From NCBI RefSeq assembly GCF_001646945.1, contig NZ_LUTV01000003.1:142582-206581 (forward strand): DNA of 64,000 bases, written 5' to 3'. Under the pieces are notes generated by a model. The model made no database searches and was not told where the DNA came from. It saw only the letters and a list, made by a program, of their open reading frames with translations. This stretch comes from Endozoicomonas ascidiicola. GTDB taxonomy: Bacteria > Pseudomonadota > Gammaproteobacteria > Pseudomonadales > Endozoicomonadaceae. Position numbers and translations under genes: made by a program. How positions within the stretch are numbered: position 1 is the stretch's first letter; each line of letters begins with the position of its first letter. Shown piece by piece: positions 25,972-35,329 of this stretch.

Positions 25972-27000
25972 ATGGAACTAGCAATGCAACCCGGCAACGA
26001 TCTTAACGGGATTGAAAGCCAGCGAACTCAGTTGGAAATGGCTGCCATTCTACTGCTTGGTCTGGGAGAAGAGGCGGCGGCAGAGGTTCTAAAAAAAATG
26101 GCCTCTTCTGAAGTCTATCGCCTCACCCGCGCGATGACACAGTTAAACGACATTACGCTGCAGGAGCTGGAATACGTCAGTAACAAGGCGTTGCGGGAAA
26201 GTGAACAGCTGCCGTTAATCACCGACCGTGATTACGTTCAGCGTACGCTTCGCACGGTTGTTGGTGATAAAAAAGCCGGAAGTCTGATGGAGTCCATGAT
26301 GTCTGATGAGCTCAGTCCGATTCTTGAACGACTGGTCTGGCTCGAAGCGGATGTTCTGGTGGAGGCCATGCGCGATGAACCTCCTCAATTGCAGGCGGTT
26401 CTACTGACCTGTATGGAGCCGGAGCGCGGAGCTGAAGTGCTGTCACTATTACCACAGCAGCAGCAATTAGACGTTGTTAGTCGTCTTGGTTCACTGGATA
26501 AAGTTCCTCCGGCCAGTATTGATGCTATTTGTGCGCTATTGGAAAGTATCGACGATGATCGTAGCCGTCCTCATTCCATTGATGGAACCGGACAGCTGGC
26601 AGAGATTCTTAACCATGTAGAAGACAGTGCCGGCGAGCTGATGATGGAGCACCTGCGGGAAAGCAACGAAGCGGTGGCCGAGCTGGTGGCATCCCTTCGC
26701 TTTACCTTTAAACATTTGTTACAGCTTGATGAAAAACAGTTGCGTCTGGTGATCGAGAATACCCCACAAGATGTACTTGCACTGGCGCTGAAAGGTTTGT
26801 CAGAAGACGACACAAACAAGGTATTTGGCTGCATGACTCAGCGTGGTTCCAGCTATGTGCGGGATGAGATGGAAACCGCCGGGCAAGTGAAAATGAGTCG
26901 AGTCCAGCAGGCGCGTCGTGAAATGCTCAACACTACCAGGAAACTGGAATCTGATGGGCTTATCGAAATATCAATGGCCTCTGAGGAACTGGTTAACTGA
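25972..27000 (+). CDS. fliG: Lateral flagellar motor switch protein FliG
   Basis: FliG transmits stator torque to the rotor. The 342-residue protein shows the N-terminal FliF-binding region (QLEMAAILLLGLGEEAAAEVLKKM in pieces), the middle domain, and the C-terminal torque region (ALKGLSEDDTNKVFGCMTQRG followed by YVRDEME) with the alternating charged residues expected. Its stop overlaps the fliH start by one base. Confidence 0.92.
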   Translation: MELAMQPGNDLNGIESQRTQLEMAAILLLGLGEEAAAEVLKKMASSEVYRLTRAMTQLNDITLQELEYVSNKALRESEQLPLITDRDYVQRTLRTVVGDKKAGSLMESMMSDELSPILERLVWLEADVLVEAMRDEPPQLQAVLLTCMEPERGAEVLSLLPQQQQLDVVSRLGSLDKVPPASIDAICALLESIDDDRSRPHSIDGTGQLAEILNHVEDSAGELMMEHLRESNEAVAELVASLRFTFKHLLQLDEKQLRLVIENTPQDVLALALKGLSEDDTNKVFGCMTQRGSSYVRDEMETAGQVKMSRVQQARREMLNTTRKLESDGLIEISMASEELVN

Positions 27001-27878
27001 TGGACGACAAGAGACCATCACAGGAGCTTATGTTCCCGGTTTTAGCGAGCCGATTTGAGTCTGAGCTGTTAGTGCCTTTGGTGGATATGTCGATGGCTAA
27101 AGTCGCTGCATCGTCGATTCGGCCTTTTATTGAGCTGCCAGAAACATCAGCTGACGTTGCCGAGAGCAATGAACCTGTTGAGCTTGAGTATGACGAGCCA
27201 AAGCATGAAGATCAAAGTCTCGATGCCATTGAAGAGTCTCCCCAAGAGCCGGAAATTACAGAAGCTGCCCTATTAGCTGCCTGCGATAAAGCCTATGAAA
27301 ATGGGTTTCAGGCAGGACAGGAAGCGCTTAGGAGTGAGCAGGAAGCACAGGTTGAGGAACAAAAAAAAGAACACGAACAAGGCTTTGCCCAAGGTGTTGA
27401 GGAAGGTAGAGCGCAAGCATTAAAAAATCATGAGGTTGAACTGCAACAGCAGCATGCTTTGCTGAAACAGGTTGTTTCACAGCTTCAGATCTATGGCGAA
27501 ACGCAGGATCACGAACTGACGGATGCTGTGGTTCAGCTGGTGAGCAGCATTACTAAAGAAATGGTGCAGGCGGAGTTGATGCTGCAGCCAGAAGCGATAC
27601 AACGTGTGGTCAACGGTGCGATTGCCCTGTTACCAAGGACATCGAAGCAGTTACGTATTCATGTGAACCCTGATGATACTGACAAACTTCAGGATCTTAA
27701 TCTCGGGCAAGAGATCTCAGTAGAAGTGATTGCGGATGACGCGCAAGAAAAAGGCGGCTGCCGTGTTTTCTGTGATCAGTCCGAAGTGGATGCCAGTGTG
27801 GGTTTGCGAATGGAAGGTTATATAAACTCTGTTTCGCAGTTTCTGAAAGCGGATCGATTTCCGCTGGGCAGACAATAA
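27000..27878 (+). CDS. fliH: Lateral flagellar export ATPase regulator FliH
   Basis: This 292-residue protein has a very acidic N-terminal part and a long central coiled coil with the glycine pattern AYENGFQAGQEALRSEQ and GFAQGVEEGRAQA that marks FliH. The C-terminal domain binds the FliI ATPase. It overlaps fliG and abuts fliI. Confidence 0.9.
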   Translation: MDDKRPSQELMFPVLASRFESELLVPLVDMSMAKVAASSIRPFIELPETSADVAESNEPVELEYDEPKHEDQSLDAIEESPQEPEITEAALLAACDKAYENGFQAGQEALRSEQEAQVEEQKKEHEQGFAQGVEEGRAQALKNHEVELQQQHALLKQVVSQLQIYGETQDHELTDAVVQLVSSITKEMVQAELMLQPEAIQRVVNGAIALLPRTSKQLRIHVNPDDTDKLQDLNLGQEISVEVIADDAQEKGGCRVFCDQSEVDASVGLRMEGYINSVSQFLKADRFPLGRQ

Positions 27879-29210
27879 ATGACTAGCCTGATCCAGCGCT
27901 GCGAACTGGCTAAACAGGCGGTGACTGGTTTGAACACCATGGCGACCTATGGTCGTTTGCAACGGGTTGCCGGGCTGAAACTGGAAGCCAGTGGCTGTGA
28001 CCTGAGAACAGGTCAGCGCTGTCAGATTGAAACGACTGGTAATCGTCGTATAGAAGCAGAAGTGGTGGGCTTTGATCGGGATCGCATCTACCTAATGGCT
28101 GTCGGTAAAGCCTCAGGCCTTCGCCCTGGTGATCGAATAATCCCTTTAAATGACGACAATGGTATTCCTGTTGGTCCATCCCTGCTGGGCAGGGTGATTG
28201 ATGCGGTCTGTACGCCGTTGGATAACAAAGGGCCATTGCTCACCAATGAGTACATTCCCTTTGATGGAGAAACCATCAACCCATTACAACGCCACCCGGT
28301 CACAGAGCCTCTGGATGTTGGCGTTCGAGCCATAAACTCCATGTTGTCTGTGGGCAAAGGCCAGCGCCTTGGTTTGTTTGCCGGCAGTGGTGTTGGTAAG
28401 AGTGTGTTGTTGGGGATGATGACGAAATTTACCAAGGCCGATATTATTGTGGTGGGTCTGGTAGGCGAGCGTGGACGGGAAGTCCGGGAATTTATCGAGC
28501 ATATTCTTGGTGAAGAAGGTCTTCGTCGTGCAGTGGTTGTGGTTTCCCCTGCTGATGATCCACCGCTGATGCGGCTTAAAGCCTCGAACCTGTGCCATCG
28601 TATCGCTGAATACTTTCGTGATCAGGGACAGGATGTCTTGTTATTGATGGACTCTCTGACGCGTTATGCCCAGGCGCAGCGGGAAGTTGCTCTGGCCATT
28701 GGTGAACCGCCGGCTACACGAGGTTATCCGCCGTCTGTTTTTGGCATGATTCCCCGTCTGGTGGAGCGTGCTGGTAATGGCAGAACCGGCGGTGGCTCGG
28801 TCACAGCATTTTATACCGTGTTATCAGAAGGGGATGATCAGCAGGACCCAATAGCTGACGCTGCTCGTGCAATTCTGGATGGTCATATTGTACTTTCCCG
28901 GGAGCTGGCAGAATTCGGGCATTATCCCGCCATTGATATTGAGGCTTCTGCCAGCCGGGTTATGCCGCAGATAGCATCTGTGGAACATATCCGTGAAGCG
29001 CAGCGTTTCCGTCGTGGTTGGTCCTTATACCGGCACAATCGAGATCTGCTCACCCTTGGTGCTTACAAGGCCGGTTCAGATCCACAGCTGGATGAAGCGA
29101 TACGGCTATTGCCGGTTATGACCGGGTTGTTACAGCAGGAAATCAGCGAGAGTGCTGATTTTGAATCATCGCTGGCATCGCTCTCCTCTGTCTGGAAAAG
29201 CAAAACATGA
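27879..29210 (+). CDS. fliI: Lateral flagellar export ATPase FliI
   Basis: This 443-residue ATPase resembles F1-beta. The Walker A loop FAGSGVGKS lies near residue 167, and VVGLVGERGREV, LLLMDSLTRYAQAQREVALAIGEPP (in pieces) and YPPSVF follow. It energises delivery of subunits to the export gate. It begins directly after the fliH stop. Confidence 0.93.
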   Translation: MTSLIQRCELAKQAVTGLNTMATYGRLQRVAGLKLEASGCDLRTGQRCQIETTGNRRIEAEVVGFDRDRIYLMAVGKASGLRPGDRIIPLNDDNGIPVGPSLLGRVIDAVCTPLDNKGPLLTNEYIPFDGETINPLQRHPVTEPLDVGVRAINSMLSVGKGQRLGLFAGSGVGKSVLLGMMTKFTKADIIVVGLVGERGREVREFIEHILGEEGLRRAVVVVSPADDPPLMRLKASNLCHRIAEYFRDQGQDVLLLMDSLTRYAQAQREVALAIGEPPATRGYPPSVFGMIPRLVERAGNGRTGGGSVTAFYTVLSEGDDQQDPIADAARAILDGHIVLSRELAEFGHYPAIDIEASASRVMPQIASVEHIREAQRFRRGWSLYRHNRDLLTLGAYKAGSDPQLDEAIRLLPVMTGLLQQEISESADFESSLASLSSVWKSKT

Positions 29211-29647
29211 CGCAACGAAAAGATGGCTTAACCCATTGGCGAGAACTTCAGCAGTCGGCTTTTGAAGAAGAGAAGCGCGCCTCAGTGCAAGCACGACAAA
29301 AGCTGGAAGAAGAGCAGGATCGTCTACTGCGTCTGGACAGTTTTCAGCAGAATCTTTATCACCAACAAGGTCGTCAGATCACTACTCTGGAGCTGCAGGC
29401 TAATTGGCAGTTCAGTCGCCAGTTAGATCATGTTATTCGACATCAACGTCAGCAATTGGCGGTGGAGCAATCGCAATACCGTCGTCGTGAAGCGTTGTTG
29501 GTAGAACAGCAGAAGAAACTAAAAACGGCTGATAAATTACTGCAAAAAAAGAAGGAAGCGCTGATCAAGCAATACCAGCGTAGCGAGCAGAAAGTGTTGG
29601 ATGAATTATCTGCCGGATTTGCCCTCAGGCAAGATGAGTTTGCGTAG
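29207..29647 (+). CDS. fliJ: Lateral flagellar export chaperone FliJ
   Basis: This 146-residue protein is almost wholly helical and coiled-coil (QARQKLEEEQDRLLRLD, QSQYRRREALLVEQQKKLKT). It overlaps fliI by four bases (ATGA). Its position and character identify FliJ, the central stalk of the export ATPase. Sequence conservation in this family is low. Confidence 0.82.
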   Translation: MTQRKDGLTHWRELQQSAFEEEKRASVQARQKLEEEQDRLLRLDSFQQNLYHQQGRQITTLELQANWQFSRQLDHVIRHQRQQLAVEQSQYRRREALLVEQQKKLKTADKLLQKKKEALIKQYQRSEQKVLDELSAGFALRQDEFA

Positions 29648-29705
29648 TAACGACGACATACGACACTTCGTCCCCAGCTCCAAGGCTGCCGAAAAACTCC
29701 AGAAA

Positions 29706-29892
29706 CCTCGTTCCCATGCGGAGCGAGGTTGTCGCAAAAGGTATATTGATAAGGATAAAACACTTAGTCGTCATCTCCGCGCAGGCGGAGATCCACTGTT
29801 CGTGGTAGGTTCCCGCCTACGCGGGAACGACGATATTAGAATATTTAGCCCTTTTCACCCTTTCGCGACAACTTCAGAGCATGGGAACGAGG
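29706..29892. repeat. Composite dispersed repeat (family A arms around a family B core)
   Basis: Arms CTCGTTCCCATGC (29707-29719) and GCATGGGAACGAG (29879-29891) enclose a 64-bp core, CGTCATCTCCGCGC...CGCGGGAACGACG, at 29769-29832. The same 64 bp recur without change at 45271-45334, and the flanks there are also similar. It fills the gap between convergent fliJ and flgN, where it may act as a terminator. Confidence 0.75.
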
Positions 29893-29905
29893 AGCGTATA
29901 AAATA

Positions 29906-30394
29906 TTAAGCAATAGCAAGCGACATAGAATCACTGGTCATATTCTGAGAACCATCCGCAAAATAAGAACTGCCGTTATCCACAGACGGCCCGCGTAAAC
30001 GATTAAGGGCTTTGCCAGTCAGTGTCATTTGCAAGACGACTGTCTTTTGATTATCTCTGCTGAGCGCCTGACATTCTTTTGCCAGTGCGCTGATCTCCGC
30101 CAGCATATCCAGCGCTTGTTTCGAATGGTTCACAGGCCATGCATTAATTCGACTTTTGACCGCACTTTCCCATGATGTGCCTGCAGCAAGGTGAATGCGA
30201 TTTTCCTGAAGGTATTGCGCTTTATGGTGATTGTTTTGTTCCGTAGCCGCTCCAATCTCATCCATCTGCTCATTGCTTTTCTGCAGAGCATCAGTGTTTC
30301 GGCTGGCGATACAGGCCTGCTGATGAAGAAACAGTGCTTTCAACTGTTTCAAAAGGCTCAGGTCTGTCGTCAGGATTTCAGGGATGGTGGCCAT
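29906..30394 (-). CDS. flgN: Lateral flagellar FlgN-type chaperone
   Basis: FlgN is the export chaperone for the hook-filament junction proteins FlgK and FlgL. This 162-residue, mostly helical protein has the weakly conserved FlgN pattern (SLLKQLKALFLHQQACIASRN in pieces, LRGPSVDNGSSYFADG near the C-terminus). It is identified mainly by its place beside flgM, as in other lateral loci. Confidence 0.75.
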   Translation of the reverse strand: MATIPEILTTDLSLLKQLKALFLHQQACIASRNTDALQKSNEQMDEIGAATEQNNHHKAQYLQENRIHLAAGTSWESAVKSRINAWPVNHSKQALDMLAEISALAKECQALSRDNQKTVVLQMTLTGKALNRLRGPSVDNGSSYFADGSQNMTSDSMSLAIA

Positions 30395-30402
30395 GCAAGT
30401 GT

Positions 30403-30693
30403 TTACTCAGTCTCTGCGCCAAAAATAGCGTCTTCAAACTCCAGCATTTTCTGTGCCAGTTGTTCTGCATCAATCTTCAACTCACCATTGGAAATAGCGC
30501 GGCGAATGCTTTCCACCTTTGCGGTATCAACGTCAGGTGTCGTCATCGCCTTCTCGGTGGCTTGTTCCACTAAGGATGACGATGGTTTCGCATTGGTTGA
30601 ACCCACACTTGCTTGATCTTTTTTGTCAGCAAACCGACGAGGCTCTGATATCAACAGTGACAGATCATTGCCACCAATTTTGCTTGTACTCAT
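30403..30693 (-). CDS. flgM: Anti-sigma28 factor FlgM
   Basis: This 96-residue protein has the FlgM layout: an unfolded, polar N-terminal half and a helical C-terminal sigma-binding half (AKVESIRRAISNGELKIDAEQLAQKMLEFE in pieces). It would hold the lateral sigma28 (LafS, 51638) inactive until the hook is complete. The ATG at 30693 with GGTGG upstream is preferred over the GTG at 30705. It precedes flgN by 8 bp. Confidence 0.82.
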   Translation of the reverse strand: MSTSKIGGNDLSLLISEPRRFADKKDQASVGSTNAKPSSSLVEQATEKAMTTPDVDTAKVESIRRAISNGELKIDAEQLAQKMLEFEDAIFGAETE

Positions 30694-30788
30694 TACATCC
30701 ACCACTCAACAATTTTCTTCACACAGCATTTGCAGGCAAACCGTAATCGTCACTAATGGGAAAAAATTAAATTTACGGCTGCTTTTTC

Positions 30789-31568
30789 TCATTTGATGGT
30801 GATTTCTCCCCGCCCGGTCACGATACCGTAGACCATCTTTTGGCTGTTAAGGTTCCGTACCCGGATCTGGTCATTTATCCCTCCGCCCTCCATTGCTTCA
30901 CCGGCGACACTGATATTCACAGTGCCGTCACCCGTCTTGATCACAACTCTATCCCCTCTGGAAATCAATTGCTCTGAAGTCAGCATATCGGGCGCTATCG
31001 GTGTGCCGGTCTTTATCCGGACACGGGTGACTCGATAAGCCAGGGCCTGTTTGCTGGATAAATACCCTTTCCTGAGTTCAGCCAGGTTCTGTCGTTTTAA
31101 TGAAACCGCTGATGAGGGTATGGCTTCACCTCTTTCAAGTAATCGGTTCGCAGTCAGAACCGGTTTATACATCGCAATATTCCCCCGCAGAAAAACACTC
31201 CAGTGTTTGCCAGAAAGACATTTAACTTTAAGGCGTTGGTCTCCTATATCACTACGACTGAAGTCTTCAATCACCGGTGTTGATGAGCAGGCTGGCATGC
31301 TCAAGCGTGTCGACGGTGGTATTACCGATGTTTCGTATCCCGTGGCGGCCAGCGTTTTTTTTATGCGGGCAGCCTTGGCATGGAGAAACTGTTCTCCAGC
31401 ACTGATTACCTGATGTTCAAACGTCTCGGCCTGAAGCGCTCCGGACACTGCAATGATAAGGAAGGCGGAAAATGCTTTCCTCGAGGTGCAGGCCTGTATT
31501 AGTTGCCGTATAGCGCTTGAAATTGCTGATGTCACCGCTTCCATGCGGAAAAGAATTTCCGCCTTCAT
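30789..31568 (-). CDS. flgA: Lateral flagellar P-ring assembly chaperone FlgA
   Basis: FlgA is a periplasmic chaperone for the P-ring protein FlgI. A signal sequence (AFSAFLIIAVSGALQA) is followed by the SAF/ChapFlgA domain with VLTANRLLERGEAIPSSAV, AYRVTRVRIKTGTPI and GGINDQIRVRNLNS motifs in pieces. The exact start is unsure. In-frame ATGs at 31622, 31568 and 31544 all precede the signal sequence; 31568 is taken because AGAG lies upstream. It is divergent from flgB. Confidence 0.82.
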   Translation of the reverse strand: MKAEILFRMEAVTSAISSAIRQLIQACTSRKAFSAFLIIAVSGALQAETFEHQVISAGEQFLHAKAARIKKTLAATGYETSVIPPSTRLSMPACSSTPVIEDFSRSDIGDQRLKVKCLSGKHWSVFLRGNIAMYKPVLTANRLLERGEAIPSSAVSLKRQNLAELRKGYLSSKQALAYRVTRVRIKTGTPIAPDMLTSEQLISRGDRVVIKTGDGTVNISVAGEAMEGGGINDQIRVRNLNSQKMVYGIVTGRGEITIK

Positions 31569-31677
31569 TGATAAACACTCTGACTTACAAAACAGGCTTT
31601 CGAGTATTTCACGATAGGCCATTGAAATGTATGAGTGATTTGCGCTAATTCACATAATTGATAATAAGTTTATTTTT

Positions 31678-31693
31678 TGGCACGCCTATTGCT
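31678..31693 (+). promoter_or_regulatory. Sigma54 promoter of the flgBCDEFGHIJ operon
   Basis: TGGCACGCCTATTGCT matches the sigma54 consensus TGGCACG-N4-TTGCW at every defined position. The start would be near 31704, about 37 bp before the flgB ATG. LafK is the obvious activator. No equally good match was found elsewhere in the flagellar region. Confidence 0.85.
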
Positions 31694-31740
31694 TTAACCG
31701 GGTTTGAAAATGTAAATCAAACGACAGCAGGCAGTAGTTA

Positions 31741-32133
31741 ATGGGTGTCAATTTTGACAAGACTCTTGGAGTTCACGAGCAGGGGTTGCAGCTGAGAGGT
31801 CAGCGTGCAGAAGTTATCTCGGGCAATATCGCCAATATCGATACACCGGGATACAAAGCGCAGGATCTGGATTTTAAGCAAGTATTTCAACAGCAGCAAA
31901 ACCAGCTGTCCCTTACGCGCACCCGAGAAAATCATTTGTCTCTGGATGACATCAGCCCGAAAGAACCTGCTGTGTATGAACGCACACCGCTGCAGCCATC
32001 TCATAACGGCAACACCGTTGAGCTGGGTCAGGAACAGGCAGCGTTTGCCCGCAACCGCATGGAATATGAAACCAGTTTCACCTTTCTCAATATGAAAGTC
32101 CGTGGCCTCGAACGAGCCATTAATGGGCAATAG
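31741..32133 (+). CDS. flgB: Lateral flagellar proximal rod protein FlgB
   Basis: This 130-residue rod protein has the rod motif LRGQRAEVISGNIANIDTPGYKAQDLDF in pieces, with GNIANIDTPGYK as the key piece. The C-terminal helix reads ARNRMEYETSFTFLNMKVRGL. It is the first gene behind the sigma54 promoter. Confidence 0.92.
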   Translation: MGVNFDKTLGVHEQGLQLRGQRAEVISGNIANIDTPGYKAQDLDFKQVFQQQQNQLSLTRTRENHLSLDDISPKEPAVYERTPLQPSHNGNTVELGQEQAAFARNRMEYETSFTFLNMKVRGLERAINGQ

Positions 32134-32160
32134 TCTTTTAAGTAATTCAGGATTTTCTCT

Positions 32161-32577
32161 GTGTCTCTAAACCGAATTTTTGATATCGCCGGGTCGGCCA
32201 TGACTGCCCAGTCCCTGCGATTGAATACCGTGGCCAGTAATCTGGCCAATGCCGAAACTCCGGCTGCTTCTGCTGAAGAAGCTTACAAAGCCCGAAAGCC
32301 ACAGTTTTCTGCGGTGCTGAATCAGGTAAATGACGAACCGGCTTCCGGCTATTCAGTGTCTGTCACTGAAATTCTGGAAAGTGAGGCCCCTGCTGTTGCA
32401 CGTCATCAGCCGTATCATCCCATGGCAGATGCAGATGGCAATGTGTTTTATCCCAATGTCAACGTGGTGGAAGAGATGGCAGACATGATGTCTGCCTCCC
32501 GTAACTACCAGAGCAACATTGAAGTCATGAACAGCGCCCGACAAATGCAGGAACGCCTGCTGAGTCTCGGTCAATAA
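32161..32577 (+). CDS. flgC: Lateral flagellar proximal rod protein FlgC
   Basis: This 138-residue rod protein carries AQSLRLNTVASNLANAETPAAS in pieces and the conserved end YPNVNVVEEMADMMSASRNYQSNIEVMN (split). A GTG start follows AGGA by 8 bp. Confidence 0.92.
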   Translation: MSLNRIFDIAGSAMTAQSLRLNTVASNLANAETPAASAEEAYKARKPQFSAVLNQVNDEPASGYSVSVTEILESEAPAVARHQPYHPMADADGNVFYPNVNVVEEMADMMSASRNYQSNIEVMNSARQMQERLLSLGQ

Positions 32578-32591
32578 CAGGAATATTGAAC

Positions 32592-33344
32592 ATGTCTGTT
32601 TCAGGAATCAGTGGTGCTCAGGCAGCGCCGCCGCAGTTAAACAACCCAAATAATGGGCTGGATTCTGATGCCTTTCTGCAAATGCTCATGGTGCAGATGA
32701 ATAATCAGGATCCAACCGCACCCATGGATACCAGTCAGATGGTCACCCAGCTATCCGACCTGACCATGATGACCGGCATGACGGAAATGCAAAGTGCCGT
32801 GGGTGATTTGGGCGCTCAGATTTATTCATCTCAGGCACTTTATGCGTCTGCGCTGGTGGGTAAAGAAATCATGGTGTTGGCCAATGTGGCTGATCTGTCT
32901 GAAGGGCAGACCGTTGAAGGTGAAATCCTCCTTCAGGCCAGTACCGATGAGTTGACCATCAATGTTTACGATGAAAACGACAATGTTGTTGCAACCCTGC
33001 CAATGGGTGCTCAGAAGTCTGGTCAGATTGAATTTGACCTGAGCGATCTGGATGAGCCTCTGCCTGAAGGTAAATACCGACTGGAAGCAACCGCCTCTTT
33101 TGATGGTAAAGAAACCGAAGTGGCCATTGTTCAGCGCACCTCAGTCAACAGTGTGGTAATGCCAGGCAATGGTCAGGAAATCCTGATAGAGGCAGAAGGT
33201 ATCGGCCTTGTTCCACTGTCGTACATTATGGAAATTCAGGGCGCTGCTTCCGGCAGCCAGCCCGAGATGGCATCCAACCCTTACTTCAGACAGCCGGCTC
33301 TGCAGGCTTTTTCCCAGATTCAACGTTTAGCTCAGGAACAATAA
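32592..33344 (+). CDS. flgD: Lateral flagellar hook capping protein FlgD
   Basis: This 250-residue scaffold caps the growing hook. FLQMLMVQMNNQDPTAPMD, with TSQMVTQLSDL after it, is the FlgD signature. The remainder contains FlgD Ig-like and tudor-like domains. ATG 32592 follows AGGA and is preferred over a TTG at 32586. Confidence 0.92.
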   Translation: MSVSGISGAQAAPPQLNNPNNGLDSDAFLQMLMVQMNNQDPTAPMDTSQMVTQLSDLTMMTGMTEMQSAVGDLGAQIYSSQALYASALVGKEIMVLANVADLSEGQTVEGEILLQASTDELTINVYDENDNVVATLPMGAQKSGQIEFDLSDLDEPLPEGKYRLEATASFDGKETEVAIVQRTSVNSVVMPGNGQEILIEAEGIGLVPLSYIMEIQGAASGSQPEMASNPYFRQPALQAFSQIQRLAQEQ

Positions 33345-33348
33345 CACC

Positions 33349-34572
33349 ATGTCGGCACTGAATATCGGTATCACAGGCTTACAGACCGCCTCTAAAGATC
33401 TGGGCACCATCAGTAACAATATTGCCAACTCGAACACCGTTGGTTACAAGTCACTGGACTCACAGTTTGCTGATTTGTACACCGGCGCTAGTGGTGGCGG
33501 TGTCTATGTGGCTGCGGTGAAGCAATCGTTTAGCCAGGGTTCTATCAGCTACACCACAAACAGCATGGATATGGCGATCAGTGGTGAAGGTTTCTTTGTG
33601 ATGAAAGACCCTTCCGGAGAGAATGTTTATACCCGTGCCGGTTATTTTGAAACTGATAAGAATGGCCTGATTGTTAATAATATGGGGCATAAGCTTCAGG
33701 GATTTCCGGTAGATAATAACGGAAACGTGGTAACGGGTTCTCTGTCAGATTTGCAGGCGGATACCAGTGATTTGCCATCAAAAGCAACCGACAACGTCAC
33801 TATCAAAGCAAACCTAGATACTCGTGAGAAGGCACCGGAAATTGACTTCGATCACTCTAATCCAGAAAGTTACAACTTCACAACATCTTCGATAGTTTAT
33901 GACCAGCAGGGTAATTCTCATACTGCTACGGCTTATTACGTGAAGTCTGGTGACAATGAATGGAATGTTCATTATCAAGTTAATAATGTGGATGTGGATG
34001 TCAATGTACCCAAGGCTGATGGTTCAGGTACAGAAACAGCTAGTTTTGCGACTTTGGAGTTTGATGAAGATGGCACACTGCTGAGCGGTGGAGACATTAA
34101 TCTGAAGTATGATACCGGCGCTGCAGGCGATCTGGATTTCAATATCGATTTAAGCAATTTGACGCAGTTCGGTAACGACTCATCTGTTTCTACAAACTCC
34201 CAAGACGGCTACGGCGCTGGCCAATACACCAATCTCTCAGTAGCCGACGATGGCTCAGTATTCGCCATGTACAACAATGGCGAAACACGTCTCCTCGGTG
34301 TTATTGCTCTGGCGACCTTCCCAAATAACAACGGTCTTCAGCCAAATGGCGGCACCAGTTGGGTGGCGACCAGTACTTCCGGCGAACCCATGATTGATCA
34401 GCCCGGCAGTGCTGGCACTGGCTCACTGGTTGCAGGCGCACTCGAAGCTTCCAACGTTGATATGACCCGCGAACTGGTGGATATGGTTGTCGCTCAAAGC
34501 GCCTATCAGGCCAGTGCCAAAGTGGTTCAGGCCGGCGATGAAATGAACCAGATTCTGATGCAGTCCATGTAA
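33349..34572 (+). CDS. flgE: Lateral flagellar hook protein FlgE
   Basis: This 407-residue hook subunit has conserved ends (TISNNIANSNTVGYKSLD; LEASNVDMTRELVDMVVAQSAYQASAK in pieces). The middle (about 33780-34200) is more AT-rich and variable, as for surface-exposed hook domains. Its stop shares one base with the flgF start. Confidence 0.93.
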   Translation: MSALNIGITGLQTASKDLGTISNNIANSNTVGYKSLDSQFADLYTGASGGGVYVAAVKQSFSQGSISYTTNSMDMAISGEGFFVMKDPSGENVYTRAGYFETDKNGLIVNNMGHKLQGFPVDNNGNVVTGSLSDLQADTSDLPSKATDNVTIKANLDTREKAPEIDFDHSNPESYNFTTSSIVYDQQGNSHTATAYYVKSGDNEWNVHYQVNNVDVDVNVPKADGSGTETASFATLEFDEDGTLLSGGDINLKYDTGAAGDLDFNIDLSNLTQFGNDSSVSTNSQDGYGAGQYTNLSVADDGSVFAMYNNGETRLLGVIALATFPNNNGLQPNGGTSWVATSTSGEPMIDQPGSAGTGSLVAGALEASNVDMTRELVDMVVAQSAYQASAKVVQAGDEMNQILMQSM

Positions 34573-35300
34573 TGGATAAGGCAATTCATACCGCCATGAG
34601 CGGTGCCGTGCGAACCATGCAGGCGCAACAGCAGCACGCCAACAATCTGGCCAACGTCAATACCGGTGGTTTCAAGGCGGACTATTCCCAGGCAGTGGCC
34701 AATGCGCTACCCGGCGAAGGTATGCCTACCCGGGTCATGGTTCAGACCGGTGACGTCTGGAGTGATTTTGCAGCAGGTGCCATGCAGCAGACTGGTAGAA
34801 GCCTTGATGTTGCTTTAGCAACGCCGGGCTTTCTGCAAGTAAACGACATTGGTGGTGAGCCTGCGTACAGCCGTGGCGGCAGTTTAACCCTTAGCGCTGA
34901 AGGCATGCTGGCAGATGCCAGTGGTCATCTGGTGATGGGGCAAAACGGTCCTGTGGAAATCCCGCCCCATGAGCAACTGCTTATTGGTGAAGATGGCACC
35001 ATCAGTATTCTGCCGGAAGGGGATAACGAAATGGCAGTGATTGATCAGTTGCAGCTGGTCAACGCTGAACAGCCCCTGATAAAAGGCACCGATGGTCTGT
35101 TTCGCACAGAAAATGGCGCTCCACCGGTAGCAGACCCAACGGTACGACTGGCCTCTGGTTTTATCGAAGCCAGCAACGTGAACAGCGTCCGTGAAATGGT
35201 GTCGTTTATGTCCCTGAACCGCCAGTTTGAAATGCAATTAAAAGTCATGTCTACCTCGCGGGACATGGCGGCAGCCGGCGATGTATTGCTGCGCGGCTGA
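34572..35300 (+). CDS. flgF: Lateral flagellar proximal rod protein FlgF
   Basis: This 242-residue rod protein has HANNLANVNTGGFKADYSQA at the start, the PGFLQVNDIGGEPAYSRGG core and the SNVNSVREMVSFMSLNRQFEMQLK end. It overlaps flgE and precedes flgG. Confidence 0.92.
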   Translation: MDKAIHTAMSGAVRTMQAQQQHANNLANVNTGGFKADYSQAVANALPGEGMPTRVMVQTGDVWSDFAAGAMQQTGRSLDVALATPGFLQVNDIGGEPAYSRGGSLTLSAEGMLADASGHLVMGQNGPVEIPPHEQLLIGEDGTISILPEGDNEMAVIDQLQLVNAEQPLIKGTDGLFRTENGAPPVADPTVRLASGFIEASNVNSVREMVSFMSLNRQFEMQLKVMSTSRDMAAAGDVLLRG

Positions 35301-35329
35301 TATGTATCTGATTTGAGTATTTGTAACCA

